DNA of 64,000 nt from CAVXZE01 sp963766175 (GCA_963766175.1 CAVXZE010000021.1:124001-188000); one strand, 5' to 3'. Positions 24,791 to 33,580 are shown, counted from the stretch's first letter. Notes: generated by a model from the letters alone, not told the origin. Made by a program: numbers and translations.

Positions 24791-26217
24791 AGCCGCTCCG
24801 TTTCAAAGCCTCTTCTCTGGCAACGGTCTCGAAAGAGAACCAGCGCCGATCCGCTGAGGTGCGAATCGTGTCCATACGCCACGAACCGGCATCACGCGCT
24901 CCTCGCATCTACGCGCACGCGGCTACCTCGATCGATCTGGAAAGCTACCGAGCCTGCAAGGGCCCGCTCCTACCTTACCAGGCGGAGCGCGCGCTGTTGA
25001 TCGCCCAGCCAGACGATCTCGTCTGCGTCGACGAACCGGTTGACCCCAGCTTCCTCGAATTCCTGTCTCGGCTTGGCCTCGGACCGCTGCCGGAGCATCT
25101 CGTGGTCGGAAATCGCAGCGTAGCCGGTGACGCCGTACTTGCTGACAGGCTGCGGTGCGACGACGCGAGCCTCCTCTCGATGGCGAACTCCCTCCCGAAG
25201 GACCGCGTCGTATATTTCGATCCCTTCATCGGCACGTCTTGTGAAGAGCACCTCGTCCGCGCGCTTCAGACCCGGTATGGTGTACACGTCATCATGGATG
25301 CACCAGGCGCTGCGGTCGTCGAACGCTGCAACCGAAAACACGAAGTTCGGAAGTTGGCGACGGAACTCGGTCTTCCGATCGCAGACGGTGAGGTGATCAC
25401 TCTGGATGGCCCGCCGGACCACCTTCCCCGCGACATGACACCCCTCGAATCCGCGATCGGGCGAGCGTTGTCGCGGACGGCTCAGGTGATCGTGCGTGCG
25501 TCCGAAGCGGCTGGCGGCTCGGGAACCTTCCTCGTGGATCGAGATACTGGCAGTCGCGATTCGACGCTAACCGAGGTATCGAAACGCCGCGACAACCGCT
25601 TCTACCTGGTGGAGGAACGCGTTGCCGCATCGGTGTCGCCCAACGTGATGCTCTACATACCGCTGCCTCCCGACCCAATACGCTGCATCGGGGTGACGGA
25701 TCAAGTGCTCGATGAGCAGCTCGTCCACAAGGGCAACCGCTTCCCGACCACGACGCGGTGCGCCGGCACCATGCAACGCGATGCGCTACGTCTTGCGCGC
25801 GTGCTGCGCGCCGAGGGGTACCGCGGTTTTGCGGGGTTCGACTTCATCGAATGCGAGGCGTCGCGACCCGCGCGTAGCCAACACCTCTTCGTCGAGCTCA
25901 ACCCGCGCGTGAATGGGGCCCTCTATCCGCTTTTGACGCGCGCCCGACTGAATGCGACGCAGGAACGTCACGGTCAGCCCAGCATCGATGCTTTCGTCTC
26001 CCGCTCACTGCGAACCGAGCCGATATCCTTCGAAGCGCTCGCTGCCTTGACCCGAGATCTACTCTTTGACCCGGAACGCGGCAGCGGCATCCTTCCCTAC
26101 AAGACCGGCGGCTTCGAGCATGGCTCCGTTACCGCACTCGCCCTGGCCAGATCCCCACGGAAGGCCGAGGAACTGCTGCTGACGTTTGCCTCAAGGCTTC
26201 CGGCGCGACATGTCTGA
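24787..26217 (+). CDS. ATP-grasp ligase family protein
   Basis: A 476-residue protein starting at GTG 24787. The central part has the ATP-grasp order: KHEVRKLATELGLPIADG (N-lobe helix after the linker), QVIVRASEAAGGSGTFLVD (nucleotide-binding loop), FYLVEERVAASVSPNVMLYI, GFAGFDFIEC and FVELNPRVNGALYP, the last giving the Mg-binding Glu and Asn. Such enzymes join a carboxylate to an amine through an acyl phosphate. The N-terminal 150 residues are a separate pre-ATP-grasp domain. Overlapping starts and stops tie it to a GNAT and a Mur ligase. The ATP-grasp plus Mur ligase pairing recalls cyanophycin synthetase, where the two domains are fused. Confidence 0.75.
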   Translation: MKPLRFKASSLATVSKENQRRSAEVRIVSIRHEPASRAPRIYAHAATSIDLESYRACKGPLLPYQAERALLIAQPDDLVCVDEPVDPSFLEFLSRLGLGPLPEHLVVGNRSVAGDAVLADRLRCDDASLLSMANSLPKDRVVYFDPFIGTSCEEHLVRALQTRYGVHVIMDAPGAAVVERCNRKHEVRKLATELGLPIADGEVITLDGPPDHLPRDMTPLESAIGRALSRTAQVIVRASEAAGGSGTFLVDRDTGSRDSTLTEVSKRRDNRFYLVEERVAASVSPNVMLYIPLPPDPIRCIGVTDQVLDEQLVHKGNRFPTTTRCAGTMQRDALRLARVLRAEGYRGFAGFDFIECEASRPARSQHLFVELNPRVNGALYPLLTRARLNATQERHGQPSIDAFVSRSLRTEPISFEALAALTRDLLFDPERGSGILPYKTGGFEHGSVTALALARSPRKAEELLLTFASRLPARHV

Positions 26218-27553
26218 CGGATCGCGAGAAACCAGCAGCTTGGCTTCTCGACCGTGGCAGCGTCTACGCGGCTTCGCCAATCTCGTTCGCTATCAAGCCC
26301 GCCGGCGGATGACATCTCTCGTTGCCTACGTCTGGCGGCGTCTGATGCTCCGCACGACGATCATTGCAATCAGCGGGAGTGTCGGTAAATCCACGGCCAA
26401 GGAATGTCTCGCGGCCATCTTGTCCAGCCAGGCGAGAACCCTCAAGACAAAGAACAACGAGAACGATACCTATGGGGTGCCGCGCACCCTGCTCGCCATG
26501 CGACCTTGGCACCGCTTCGCCGTGATCGAGATAGGAGTAGGCGGGCCTGGCGACATGAGACACCTGGCCCGGATTGTGCGACCCGACGTCGCCATCCTTC
26601 TCAGTGTCGCGCGCACGCACACCAACAACTTTCGGACCCTGGAGGCAACAGCGACAGAGAAGAAACAGCTGTTGACCTACCTGGGGCGGCGAGGCACAGC
26701 CATCCTCAATGCGGACGACGAACGCGTGCGCAGCATGGCAGACAACTCTCGAGGCAAGGTGGTGCTCTACGGCCACGACCCGAGCTGTGACTTCATGGTC
26801 GAGAGCGTCTCTTCCTGCTGGCCCGAACGGCTCTCGTTCAAGGTTCGTTCGGAAGGTGCGGTCACACCTGTCCGCACGCTGCTCATCGGTACACACTGGA
26901 TCAGCTCCGTCTCGGCAGCTCTCGCCGCGTCCGCGGCTTGCGGCATTCCACTCGCCACCTCCGCTAAGCGGATCGCGGCGGTTCCACCATTCGCCGCGCG
27001 CATGCAGCCTGTCATGCTACCCAGCGGTGCAGTGATCGTGCGGGATGAGGAGAGCGGGTCGCCGGACACGTTGAACGCGATGCTGAAGGTGCTGAGGGAA
27101 TCTCGGGCGGAGCGTCGCATCCTGGTGATGAGCGACGTATCCGACTCCGGGACCAATCAAAGAAGGAGGCAGAGAGATCTCGGCAGGACTGCTGCGGGGC
27201 TTGCTGACGTTGCCATATTCACCAGCGAGTCTGGTCACCATGCCGTGCGCGCGGCAGCGGAGGCGGGTATGGATCCGGCGCATTGCCACAATATTCCGGA
27301 TCTCGTGGCGGTGGCGGACTTCTTGAAATCCGAGCTTCGCGATGGTGATCTCGTTTTCGTCAAGGGAAGAACGACCGATCATCTGTCGCGCGTCGTTCTC
27401 GCACAGTTTGGCTCCATTGGCTGCTGGACGACTTCCTGCCGGATTCACCGTATCTGCGATGTATGCAGCATGTTGCAGCCTGACTTCGATATGGACCAGG
27501 CCCTTTCCGCAGGGGTCGCAACCTCTAGCCGCCTCGACTGCGAACGGATCTGA
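26210..27553 (+). CDS. Mur ligase family protein with C-terminal cysteine cluster (copy 2)
   Basis: A 447-residue protein starting at ATG 26210, inside the 3' end of the ATP-grasp gene. It has an N-terminal basic region, the P-loop IIAISGSVGKSTAKECLA, FAVIEIGVGGPGDMRHLARIVRPD, the TEKKQLLTYL and AILNADDERVRSMAD segments, and a C-terminal domain. It aligns along its length with the enzyme at 22122 and shares the tail C-x4-C-x5-C-x2-C (CWTTSCRIHRICDVC). Predicted to form an amide bond with ATP in the cytoplasm. The usual Mur substrate-recognition motifs for UDP-MurNAc are not visible, so it is probably not a peptidoglycan enzyme. Confidence 0.8.
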   Translation: MSDGSRETSSLASRPWQRLRGFANLVRYQARRRMTSLVAYVWRRLMLRTTIIAISGSVGKSTAKECLAAILSSQARTLKTKNNENDTYGVPRTLLAMRPWHRFAVIEIGVGGPGDMRHLARIVRPDVAILLSVARTHTNNFRTLEATATEKKQLLTYLGRRGTAILNADDERVRSMADNSRGKVVLYGHDPSCDFMVESVSSCWPERLSFKVRSEGAVTPVRTLLIGTHWISSVSAALAASAACGIPLATSAKRIAAVPPFAARMQPVMLPSGAVIVRDEESGSPDTLNAMLKVLRESRAERRILVMSDVSDSGTNQRRRQRDLGRTAAGLADVAIFTSESGHHAVRAAAEAGMDPAHCHNIPDLVAVADFLKSELRDGDLVFVKGRTTDHLSRVVLAQFGSIGCWTTSCRIHRICDVCSMLQPDFDMDQALSAGVATSSRLDCERI

Positions 27554-27601
27554 GGGCAGGGTGAAATTTCCGCGCGAAAGGCCGGTTGCTCGGAGAGGGA
27601 G

Positions 27602-28711
27602 ATGAGCGAGCCGATTCTCGAGCTCACGGTCCGCAACCCCGACGAAGCCGACGAAGCGCAGATGATCGATCTCTTGATGAGAGCCTTCCACCGTTGGCCA
27701 CAGTTCGAGATCCCGGTACCCTCGATCGAGCATCTCCGCTGGAAGATGCGGAGCGACCCGGTCGCCGGGCGGCACCATTGGGTCGGCGCGATCGACGACA
27801 GAATCGTCGTCATGCTTCTCAGGGTCATCCGAAGAATCCGCGTGAGGGGCCGGGACTGCCTCGCCCGGGACGGTGCGGACGCTGCGGTCGATCCGGACCA
27901 ACAGGAGCACCGGCTCTACAGCTCGATGGTCGACGAATCCAAGGAACGTCCACAGTACTTCGAAGTCGACCTGGGTCTCTCGTTGACCTCGAATCCAAAG
28001 CTGCAGGGTCGGAATGCGCGAAAGGGAAGCAAGGGAATCGCCAACCCGATTCAAGTACTCCAGAAGCCATACCGTGCGCGCGCGATCGTCAGACGACGCC
28101 GGGCGAAGTACCGCGAACGCATGCCGGCTCCGCTGGCGGCACTCAGGATCAAGCTGGAGAGTCTCCTCAACCGGATCGGACACCGGCCCTACTGGCGTCC
28201 GGTGAAGCCCGGCTGGTCGATCGCCGCTCTGGAGCGATTCGACGAACGCATCGACGACTTCTTCGACGAAGCCGCCCGGCCCTTCGACTTCCTGGTGGTC
28301 AGAAGCCGTGACTACATGAACTGGCGTTACTGTGAACCGGCCGCAGGACGGTTCACAATCCGGGTCGCGGAGCAGGAGGGGAGGATCCTCGGGTACCTGG
28401 TGTTCAAGATCAGCGGTGGCAACGGGTACATCGTTGACCTCCTGGCGCTGCCCGAGCGGCTCGACGTGGTGCGGTCCTTGATCGAGGACGCTCTTCGACT
28501 CTTCCGAGAAGTGCGTGCCGAGATGGTCAGCTGCTGGATGATTGCGCGACACCCGTACAATGGCCTGCTTCGCAGGTACGGTTTCGTCAACTCACAAAGA
28601 GACGTCGGTTTCGTGTACAAGGCGGTGACCCTGGATCCCAAAGCTCTCGAGTTCCTGGAGGCAGCCACGGCACGGATCCATTTCATGCAAGGAGACTCGG
28701 ACTGGATCTAG
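27602..28711 (+). CDS. GNAT-like protein of the GDSDW group, paralogue 1
   Basis: A 369-residue protein starting at ATG 27602, 48 bases after the Mur ligase. The N-terminal half looks like an acetyltransferase fold (LTVRNPDEADEAQMIDLLMRAF, HHWVGAIDDRIVVMLLR, AAVDPDQQEHRLYSSM). A second GNAT-like half contains RSRDYMNWRYCEPAAG, GYLVFKISGGNGYIVDLLALPE and HPYNGLLRRYGFV. The protein ends HFMQGDSDWI. The same architecture and ending recur at 36996 and 38127. Related double-GNAT proteins occur in polysaccharide and natural-product loci. The acceptor here is unknown. Membership in the ligase cassette is inferred from spacing and strand. Confidence 0.65.
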   Translation: MSEPILELTVRNPDEADEAQMIDLLMRAFHRWPQFEIPVPSIEHLRWKMRSDPVAGRHHWVGAIDDRIVVMLLRVIRRIRVRGRDCLARDGADAAVDPDQQEHRLYSSMVDESKERPQYFEVDLGLSLTSNPKLQGRNARKGSKGIANPIQVLQKPYRARAIVRRRRAKYRERMPAPLAALRIKLESLLNRIGHRPYWRPVKPGWSIAALERFDERIDDFFDEAARPFDFLVVRSRDYMNWRYCEPAAGRFTIRVAEQEGRILGYLVFKISGGNGYIVDLLALPERLDVVRSLIEDALRLFREVRAEMVSCWMIARHPYNGLLRRYGFVNSQRDVGFVYKAVTLDPKALEFLEAATARIHFMQGDSDWI

Positions 28712-28718
28712 CTCCAGC

Positions 28719-28893
28719 CTATGAGCCTTCTGCCAGGTACTCTGCGATCGCCTTCTCGAGCTGGTCGGGGCTGAAGCCGAAGGGCCCGATTCCCGGTTTG
28801 TAGAGCACGCAGCGGTCCTCCCGCTCGCGTCCTGCAGCTCGAAGTCCGGCGCCAGCTCGCCGATCTTGGGGGCCTCGAGGTCATTGCGAGCCG
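28719..28893 (-). pseudogene. Peroxiredoxin-like remnant
   Basis: In one frame the sequence reads NDLEAPKIGELAPDFELQDA, the classic start of AhpC/TSA-type redoxins. It then continues in another frame as EREDRCVLYKPGIGPFGFSP and a C-terminal helix ending EYLAEGS and stop. The part with the peroxidatic Cys and most of the thioredoxin fold is missing, and there is a frame change. This explains most of the 323-base gap between flanking genes. The rest of the gap shows nothing recognisable. Confidence 0.6.
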
Positions 28894-29034
28894 CCAGTCG
28901 AGCTCGTGAGTGCGCCACTGCTGCGCGGTCGATACCAGCTCGACGCCCAGCGCCAGGTGACCTCCAAGCGGTGTAGGAATCCGTCGAGCCCAACGGTAGA
29001 TTCGGATCCTCGAACAATCCCAGGCTGACGGATC

Positions 29035-30195
29035 CTATCGCTTCTCTCTTCTCCTTTCCCGTGCTTCCGCGTCGATCCTGTGCAGGTCATGGCCGGACAG
29101 GAGCGAATACGCCCGCTTCATCACCAGCCGGAGAAATGGACTCCTCGAGTAGGCGTAGAACTTCTGCTCTCGGAACGAATCCATCAATCTGGCCTTCGTC
29201 TGGTTGTCGACCAGGCCGTAGACGAGCCGCGTGTATCCGTTCCGGATGCAGAAGTCGAGCGTCGTCGCGATCATTAGGTCATACACGGGCAGCTTGCCTG
29301 GAAGCTGTCGATCGTATCCTCCGATGATTCCGATCAGGGTCTTTCCGCACAGGAGACGCGTGCTGAACCCGGCGATCTGGCCGTCCACCCGTATCACGAA
29401 ATGGATGAAGCGGTCGGAGGTGAACAGCGCGGTTCTCAACAGATTGGCGTTGTAGAACTCCTGGATGGGAAGAAGACCCTTGGAATTCCGGTAGGAACAC
29501 AACAGGCATGCGATCATTCCCTGCATCGTTTCTTCCGGAACAGATCCCCGCAGTGTCTCTACCTCTACGTTCCTTCTCCTCCTGAATCTCGAAAGCCTCT
29601 TCCGGGTCGGTCTGTGGAGCGACAAGTAGTCTTCGACCTTCTCGTATCGGGTGACGTCGATCCAGGAATCGGAGCTGAACGGAAGGCATGCAAAGGAGTT
29701 CCTCGCGTAGACGTCCGACGCTTCGGCAGCATCGAAGATGATGACCGTGTCGGCATCCCTCTTCTCTTTCGCCCACGAGAGAATCGCCTCGTTGACCTCA
29801 TCCTGAAGACCCTTGTCCGTATACAGGAAGGAACGCGGAAGCCCCGGGCTCGATATGGCATGCATCGAGAAGTACACCGTACTTCGCATCATGCCTCCCA
29901 GTCTCTCGAGCAATGCGTACTTTCTCAATCGGGTATTCAGGCTGCCGTAGAGGCTGTGGCCGGCGATTCTGGCAAACATCGCCAGGCCCACCAGCTCATT
30001 TCCAGCAAAGGCCTTTACGAACATGAATCGATCTTTGTCGGTTGACAACCCGACGAGGCTCTCGAAGAAGAGGAAGATGTCCTCCGAAATTCCGTGTTCC
30101 TGGAAGAAGCCGTCGAAGCGCTGCTTCTCCTCGGGTCTGAGGACCGATTCCTCCCTGCAGTGGATCGAAGACTGCTCTTTTCTCGTGACTTCCAT
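29035..30195 (-). CDS. GNAT / FemAB-like (BioF2-like acetyltransferase) protein
   Basis: A 386-residue protein, start chosen at ATG 30195 with GAGGG upstream. The C-terminal half shows the BioF2-like acetyltransferase (Acetyltransf_6) pattern: RPTRKRLSRFRRRRNVEVET, FIHFVIRVDGQIAGFSTRLL, IGIIGGYDRQLPGKLPVYDLM, LDFCIRNGYTRLVYG. Such enzymes are found in exopolysaccharide and peptide-tailoring loci and transfer acyl or aminoacyl groups. It is not closely related to the GDSDW proteins. Third-position GC looks lower than in its neighbours, which may indicate a separate history. A TACAAT box at 30265 lies upstream but on the other strand. Confidence 0.65.
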   Translation of the reverse strand: MEVTRKEQSSIHCREESVLRPEEKQRFDGFFQEHGISEDIFLFFESLVGLSTDKDRFMFVKAFAGNELVGLAMFARIAGHSLYGSLNTRLRKYALLERLGGMMRSTVYFSMHAISSPGLPRSFLYTDKGLQDEVNEAILSWAKEKRDADTVIIFDAAEASDVYARNSFACLPFSSDSWIDVTRYEKVEDYLSLHRPTRKRLSRFRRRRNVEVETLRGSVPEETMQGMIACLLCSYRNSKGLLPIQEFYNANLLRTALFTSDRFIHFVIRVDGQIAGFSTRLLCGKTLIGIIGGYDRQLPGKLPVYDLMIATTLDFCIRNGYTRLVYGLVDNQTKARLMDSFREQKFYAYSRSPFLRLVMKRAYSLLSGHDLHRIDAEARERRREKR

Positions 30196-30411
30196 CGATT
30201 CCCTCGAGAGCGTGAATCGTCGCGGTCGGTGCGGACGTCTGGCAACGCGGAGATGGGCGAACTGGTACAATGCCACGGCGATGCTCGGAGTATTCTAAAC
30301 GGTCGTGAGGCGGGATGCTCGCTCGCTGACGACCAGCGGATAGGGGATTCCAGCGCCATTTTCCGTCCGATGAGGACGGTCGGTCGAATCCCGCAGGGGA
30401 GGACCTGAGAA

Positions 30412-31200
30412 ATGCGATCGAGTGAGATGACCCACCGGGCCAAGAGGCTCGCCCTCGAGCATGGCGCGGATCTGGTCGGTGTCGTCAGTGCAAGGGATCT
30501 TCCCGAACACGAGGAGGCGATCTCGAGCATGCTGACGTCGGCGAAGTCGGTGATGGTCGTCGCCTCACGCCACAGCCTGGCGGCCATCCGATCGTCGAAC
30601 AACCAGGTCGCCCAATTCGACACGATCCATAGCTACGGCCAGGCCGAGCAAGCCGCTCATTGGACAGCCCGGTTTCTGGAGTCAGAGGGCCACCCTTCAC
30701 TGGCTGTCCCCGCCTTCATTCCAATCGACATGGCGCCACCCAAGAAGGGGATGCGCGGCGAGATCTGCTGGCGAAGAGCCGGCGTCAGAAGCGGGCTGGG
30801 TTCCTACGGAGAAAACGGACTTCTGGTCACGCGGGAGTTCGGAGCCGCCATACGCATCTCCGGACTCGTCACGGCAGCGGGCCTGGAAGCGGATCCGCCG
30901 CTCGACGAAGACGTCTGCGACCACTGCATGCGGTGTGTCGAGGGCTGTCCGGCCAATGCCCTCTCCGGAGAAGGCAGGATCGACAAGAAGCGATGTGGTG
31001 ACGTGATCTTCGCGTACGGTTTCCGCTACTTCCAGCGGGTGATGCAAGGGAGTTTGGAAAGTGACACCACCGTCACGCGAGAGGCCATTGAGGGTACAGG
31101 ACTCCTGGAAATGTGGCAGACCTTCATGACCGGAAACTACTACTACTGCTTCCACTGTCAGAGTCAGTGTCCCGCATCCGCGCTGTACACCCGCGCGTGA
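30412..31200 (+). CDS. 4Fe-4S double-cluster protein, epoxyqueuosine reductase (QueG)-like
   Basis: A 262-residue protein starting at ATG 30412. A QueG/reductive-dehalogenase-like domain (ADLVGVVSARDLPE; GMRGEICWRRAGVRSGLGSYGENGLLV) is followed by a first ferredoxin motif CDHCMRCVEGCPANAL and a second, incomplete set CFHCQSQCPA. QueG itself is longer and has HEAT repeats, so this is a QueG-like electron-transfer or cobalamin-linked reductase rather than a sure tRNA-modification enzyme. The stop is only four bases from the next frame. The upstream 130 bases hold no clear promoter. Confidence 0.75.
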   Translation: MRSSEMTHRAKRLALEHGADLVGVVSARDLPEHEEAISSMLTSAKSVMVVASRHSLAAIRSSNNQVAQFDTIHSYGQAEQAAHWTARFLESEGHPSLAVPAFIPIDMAPPKKGMRGEICWRRAGVRSGLGSYGENGLLVTREFGAAIRISGLVTAAGLEADPPLDEDVCDHCMRCVEGCPANALSGEGRIDKKRCGDVIFAYGFRYFQRVMQGSLESDTTVTREAIEGTGLLEMWQTFMTGNYYYCFHCQSQCPASALYTRA

Positions 31201-31204
31201 AGGG

Positions 31205-32464
31205 TTGAGCAGGAACGGCGAACGGGAAACCTTGGAGCGGTTCCTGGATCCCATCCATCCGGATCCAGTCGAATCCGAGCTCGAGGTCGAGGCGTTCTAC
31301 ACACTCGGGCGCGAGCTCTCCTTCTTCGCCCAGCTCCGCCTGGGACTGGTGGAGGACCTGCTCGACGACACTCCGGACGAGGTGTCGGACCTCTACGTAG
31401 AGCGGGGCGAGATGTGGCTTTACGCTGAGGACATCGCCGGCAGCCACCTGAACTTCGACGTCGGACGGCTGAACTTCGAGGACGATCGCCGCTGGTGGTG
31501 GGACGACGACATCGACGCCTTGCGGGTCGCCTACGAAACCCAGACCGTCGAGATCGCCGTGGCGCTGGCCCGCCAGCTTGGGCCCAGCCGCTCCGACCGC
31601 CACTTCGTCGAGCCGGAAGACGACCGGGTGCTGCGCGTGCTCGGGGAGGCCTCCTGGAATTGGCACGAGAACCACGTCCTCGAGCTTTTCGCTCTCTACT
31701 CGGACGACCACTCACCGACTCCGCAGCCGGGGGATCTGGTGCCGCTCGACCGCGAGGACGAGTCCGACGCACGACTCACCTGGATCGGGGGGCGCGGGAT
31801 GGGCGTCTTCGACCTCGAAGAGCGGGGGCTCCTCGGCTACTGGCTCGACGCCGCCTGGGTCTGGGGCGACGAGCGCTTCCTCGAGTTCGAGGAGTTCTCG
31901 CCGCACCGTGGTGTGGTCTCCTCGCTCACGCGCAGGGACGTGCAGGGCTGGGCCTTCGACGCCGGAGTCAACTGGCTGCTGCCCTTGGCGTGGGAGCCCC
32001 GTCTCTACGCGGGCTACGCGTTCGGCTCGGGCGGTCGCCAATCGGAAGGCGGCACCGACCGATCGTTTCGTCAGACCGGCATCCAGGCCAACGAAGCCGG
32101 GTTCGGGGGCGTCGAGCGCTTCCCCAGCTACGGCATCCTGCTCGACCCCGAGCTCTCCAACCTCGGGATCCTGACCCTGGGTGCGGGAATCTCGCTCTTC
32201 CGCTCCAGCTCCCTCGACCTCGTCTACCACCACTACCGGCTCGCCGAGCCTGCCTTCCTCCTTCGCAACGCGAACCTGGAGGCGGTCCTCGATGGGCGTC
32301 ACCAGGACCTGGGACACGCGGTCGACCTGGTCCTCGCTGTCGAGGAGTGGGAACGCTACGAGTTCCACGTGGCCCTCCCGGCCTTCCGCGCCGGCTCCGC
32401 GTTCGGACGGGACGAGGACAGCTGGAGCTTCGGCGGCTTCGTGGACTTCGCGATCAACTTCTGA
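31205..32464 (+). CDS. AlgE-like (alginate export family) outer-membrane porin, lacking a signal peptide
   Basis: 419 codons. Alternating strands rich in aromatic residues, such as LNFDVGRLNFEDDRRWWW, LGEASWNWHENHVLELFALY, GLLGYWLDAAWVWGDERFLEF, AFDAGVNWLLPLAWEPRLYAGYAFG and the terminal FGGFVDFAINF with a C-terminal Phe, match 16-18-strand AlgE-type barrels. A barrel of this kind must be exported, but the frame opens at a TTG with no signal peptide and no ribosome site, just four bases after the upstream gene. The 5' end is therefore probably lost, and the gene may be non-functional. Confidence 0.7.
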   Translation: MSRNGERETLERFLDPIHPDPVESELEVEAFYTLGRELSFFAQLRLGLVEDLLDDTPDEVSDLYVERGEMWLYAEDIAGSHLNFDVGRLNFEDDRRWWWDDDIDALRVAYETQTVEIAVALARQLGPSRSDRHFVEPEDDRVLRVLGEASWNWHENHVLELFALYSDDHSPTPQPGDLVPLDREDESDARLTWIGGRGMGVFDLEERGLLGYWLDAAWVWGDERFLEFEEFSPHRGVVSSLTRRDVQGWAFDAGVNWLLPLAWEPRLYAGYAFGSGGRQSEGGTDRSFRQTGIQANEAGFGGVERFPSYGILLDPELSNLGILTLGAGISLFRSSSLDLVYHHYRLAEPAFLLRNANLEAVLDGRHQDLGHAVDLVLAVEEWERYEFHVALPAFRAGSAFGRDEDSWSFGGFVDFAINF

Positions 32465-32573
32465 GCATCCGGTTTGGTAGTGCTGGTTGGTGGGGGCGAC
32501 GAGAAGCTTCCACTATGATCTGTCGGTCTTCGCGTGAGGCACGCAGGATTCGAACTGGATCGAGGAGGCCATC

Positions 32574-33065
32574 ATGGAAGAAGGGACCCGCCGCGAATTT
32601 CTCGGCCGCAGCGCCGTGCTCGTGATCGGGACGACCAGCTGTCTCTGCGGCCTGGGTGGCTGCGCGACCTTTACCAAGATCGGGAACACGCCCCCCATTC
32701 CGGAAGACGCCTACAGCTTCGAGGCGGCCGGCAGCCGGTTGGAGGTCGACCTGGGCAAAGTCCCGCAGCTGGCCGAGTCGGGCGGCTCCGTGAAGATTCG
32801 CGACTCGGCGTTGCCGGACCCGCTGATCATCGCCCGAGCCGCAGACGGGACCTACGTGGTCGCCTCCATCGAGTGCCCCCACCGAGCTGTCGAAGTCGAG
32901 TACCAGCCCGAGAGGGGAGAGTTCGAGTGCGCGAGCCTCGGGAGCAGTCAGTTCGCCACGGACGGGTCCCGGCTGAGGGGCCCGGCGAAGAATCCGCTCC
33001 GAGCGTTCCGGAGCTCCTTCGATCCGGAAGCCGGGGACCGACTGATCATCGACCTGTCGGTCTGA
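32574..33065 (+). CDS. Rieske-fold protein with Tat signal and a missing cluster ligand
   Basis: A 163-residue protein starting at ATG 32574. It has a twin-arginine signal (TRREFLGRS) followed by a hydrophobic stretch and a possible lipobox (GLGGC30). The Rieske pattern C-x-H-x15-C-x2-H is present as Cys101-Pro-His103 and Cys119-Ala-Ser-Leu122: the second histidine is leucine. GSSQFATDGSRLRGPAKNPL then follows the normal Rieske loop. A standard [2Fe-2S] cluster is thus unlikely, or another residue replaces the ligand. Exported to the periplasmic face. It is convergent with the MarR gene. Confidence 0.75.
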   Translation: MEEGTRREFLGRSAVLVIGTTSCLCGLGGCATFTKIGNTPPIPEDAYSFEAAGSRLEVDLGKVPQLAESGGSVKIRDSALPDPLIIARAADGTYVVASIECPHRAVEVEYQPERGEFECASLGSSQFATDGSRLRGPAKNPLRAFRSSFDPEAGDRLIIDLSV

Positions 33066-33093
33066 TCTCCAGTCCAATCCGGTCACCGCGCAT

Positions 33094-33522
33094 CTACTCT
33101 CTCTCTTCTTCCTCTGCTGCGGTTTGGATGGCCTCGATCACGGCAATGAAGCAGGAGACCTGCTGCTCGCTCAGACAAGAGAGAGCCGCGGCTTCGAGTC
33201 GCTCCAGGGTCGTTCGGGCGCTGACGGCCACCGGCTTGCCGTCGCGTGTAAGGCGGAGCAGAACCGAGCGCCGGTCATCGGGATGGATCTCGCGGGTGAT
33301 CAGCCCCCGGTCCTCGAGCCGGTTGAGGATGCTGGTGAGGGTCGAGCGCCTGTGCCCGAACGAGTGGTGCACGTCAGCGATGCTGCACGGGCCGCGCGCC
33401 GAGAGGTGCGACAGGACGTGTGCCTCGGCCTGGGAGATCGCGAGCTCGCCCAATTCGCGGTGGACATAGAGACCGACCTGGTGGGTCGCCTTGTGCAGGT
33501 GGGCGATCAGCCGTAGCGCCAT
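33094..33522 (-). CDS. MarR family transcriptional regulator
   Basis: A 142-residue winged-helix protein starting at ATG 33522. QAEAHVLSHLSARGPCSIADVHHSFGHRRSTLTSILNRLEDRGLITR is the helix-turn-helix, and HPDDRRSVLLRLTRDG the wing with the family D-x-R-S/R. A single Cys lies at the start of the DNA-binding region and others in the C-terminal helix (LSCLSEQQVSCF), which could sense thiol-reactive metals or oxidants. It is divergent from a promoter whose spacer is a perfect palindrome at 33550-33561. It probably represses that promoter and hence the selenocysteine MerB homologue. Confidence 0.9.
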   Translation of the reverse strand: MALRLIAHLHKATHQVGLYVHRELGELAISQAEAHVLSHLSARGPCSIADVHHSFGHRRSTLTSILNRLEDRGLITREIHPDDRRSVLLRLTRDGKPVAVSARTTLERLEAAALSCLSEQQVSCFIAVIEAIQTAAEEEERE

Positions 33523-33539
33523 TCTCGTGTCCCCGCCGA

Positions 33540-33568
33540 TTGACAGTAATACGATATCGTACTATACA
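33540..33568 (+). promoter_or_regulatory. Sigma-70 promoter with a palindromic operator between -35 and -10
   Basis: TTGACA (33540-33545), a 17-base spacer and TATACA (33563-33568). The spacer contains the perfect 12-base palindrome TACGATATCGTA (33550-33561). A MarR dimer bound there would block RNA polymerase. This is one of the best promoter matches in this GC-rich window. It drives transcription towards the MerB homologue. Confidence 0.75.
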
Positions 33569-33580
33569 TTCTCGCACCAT

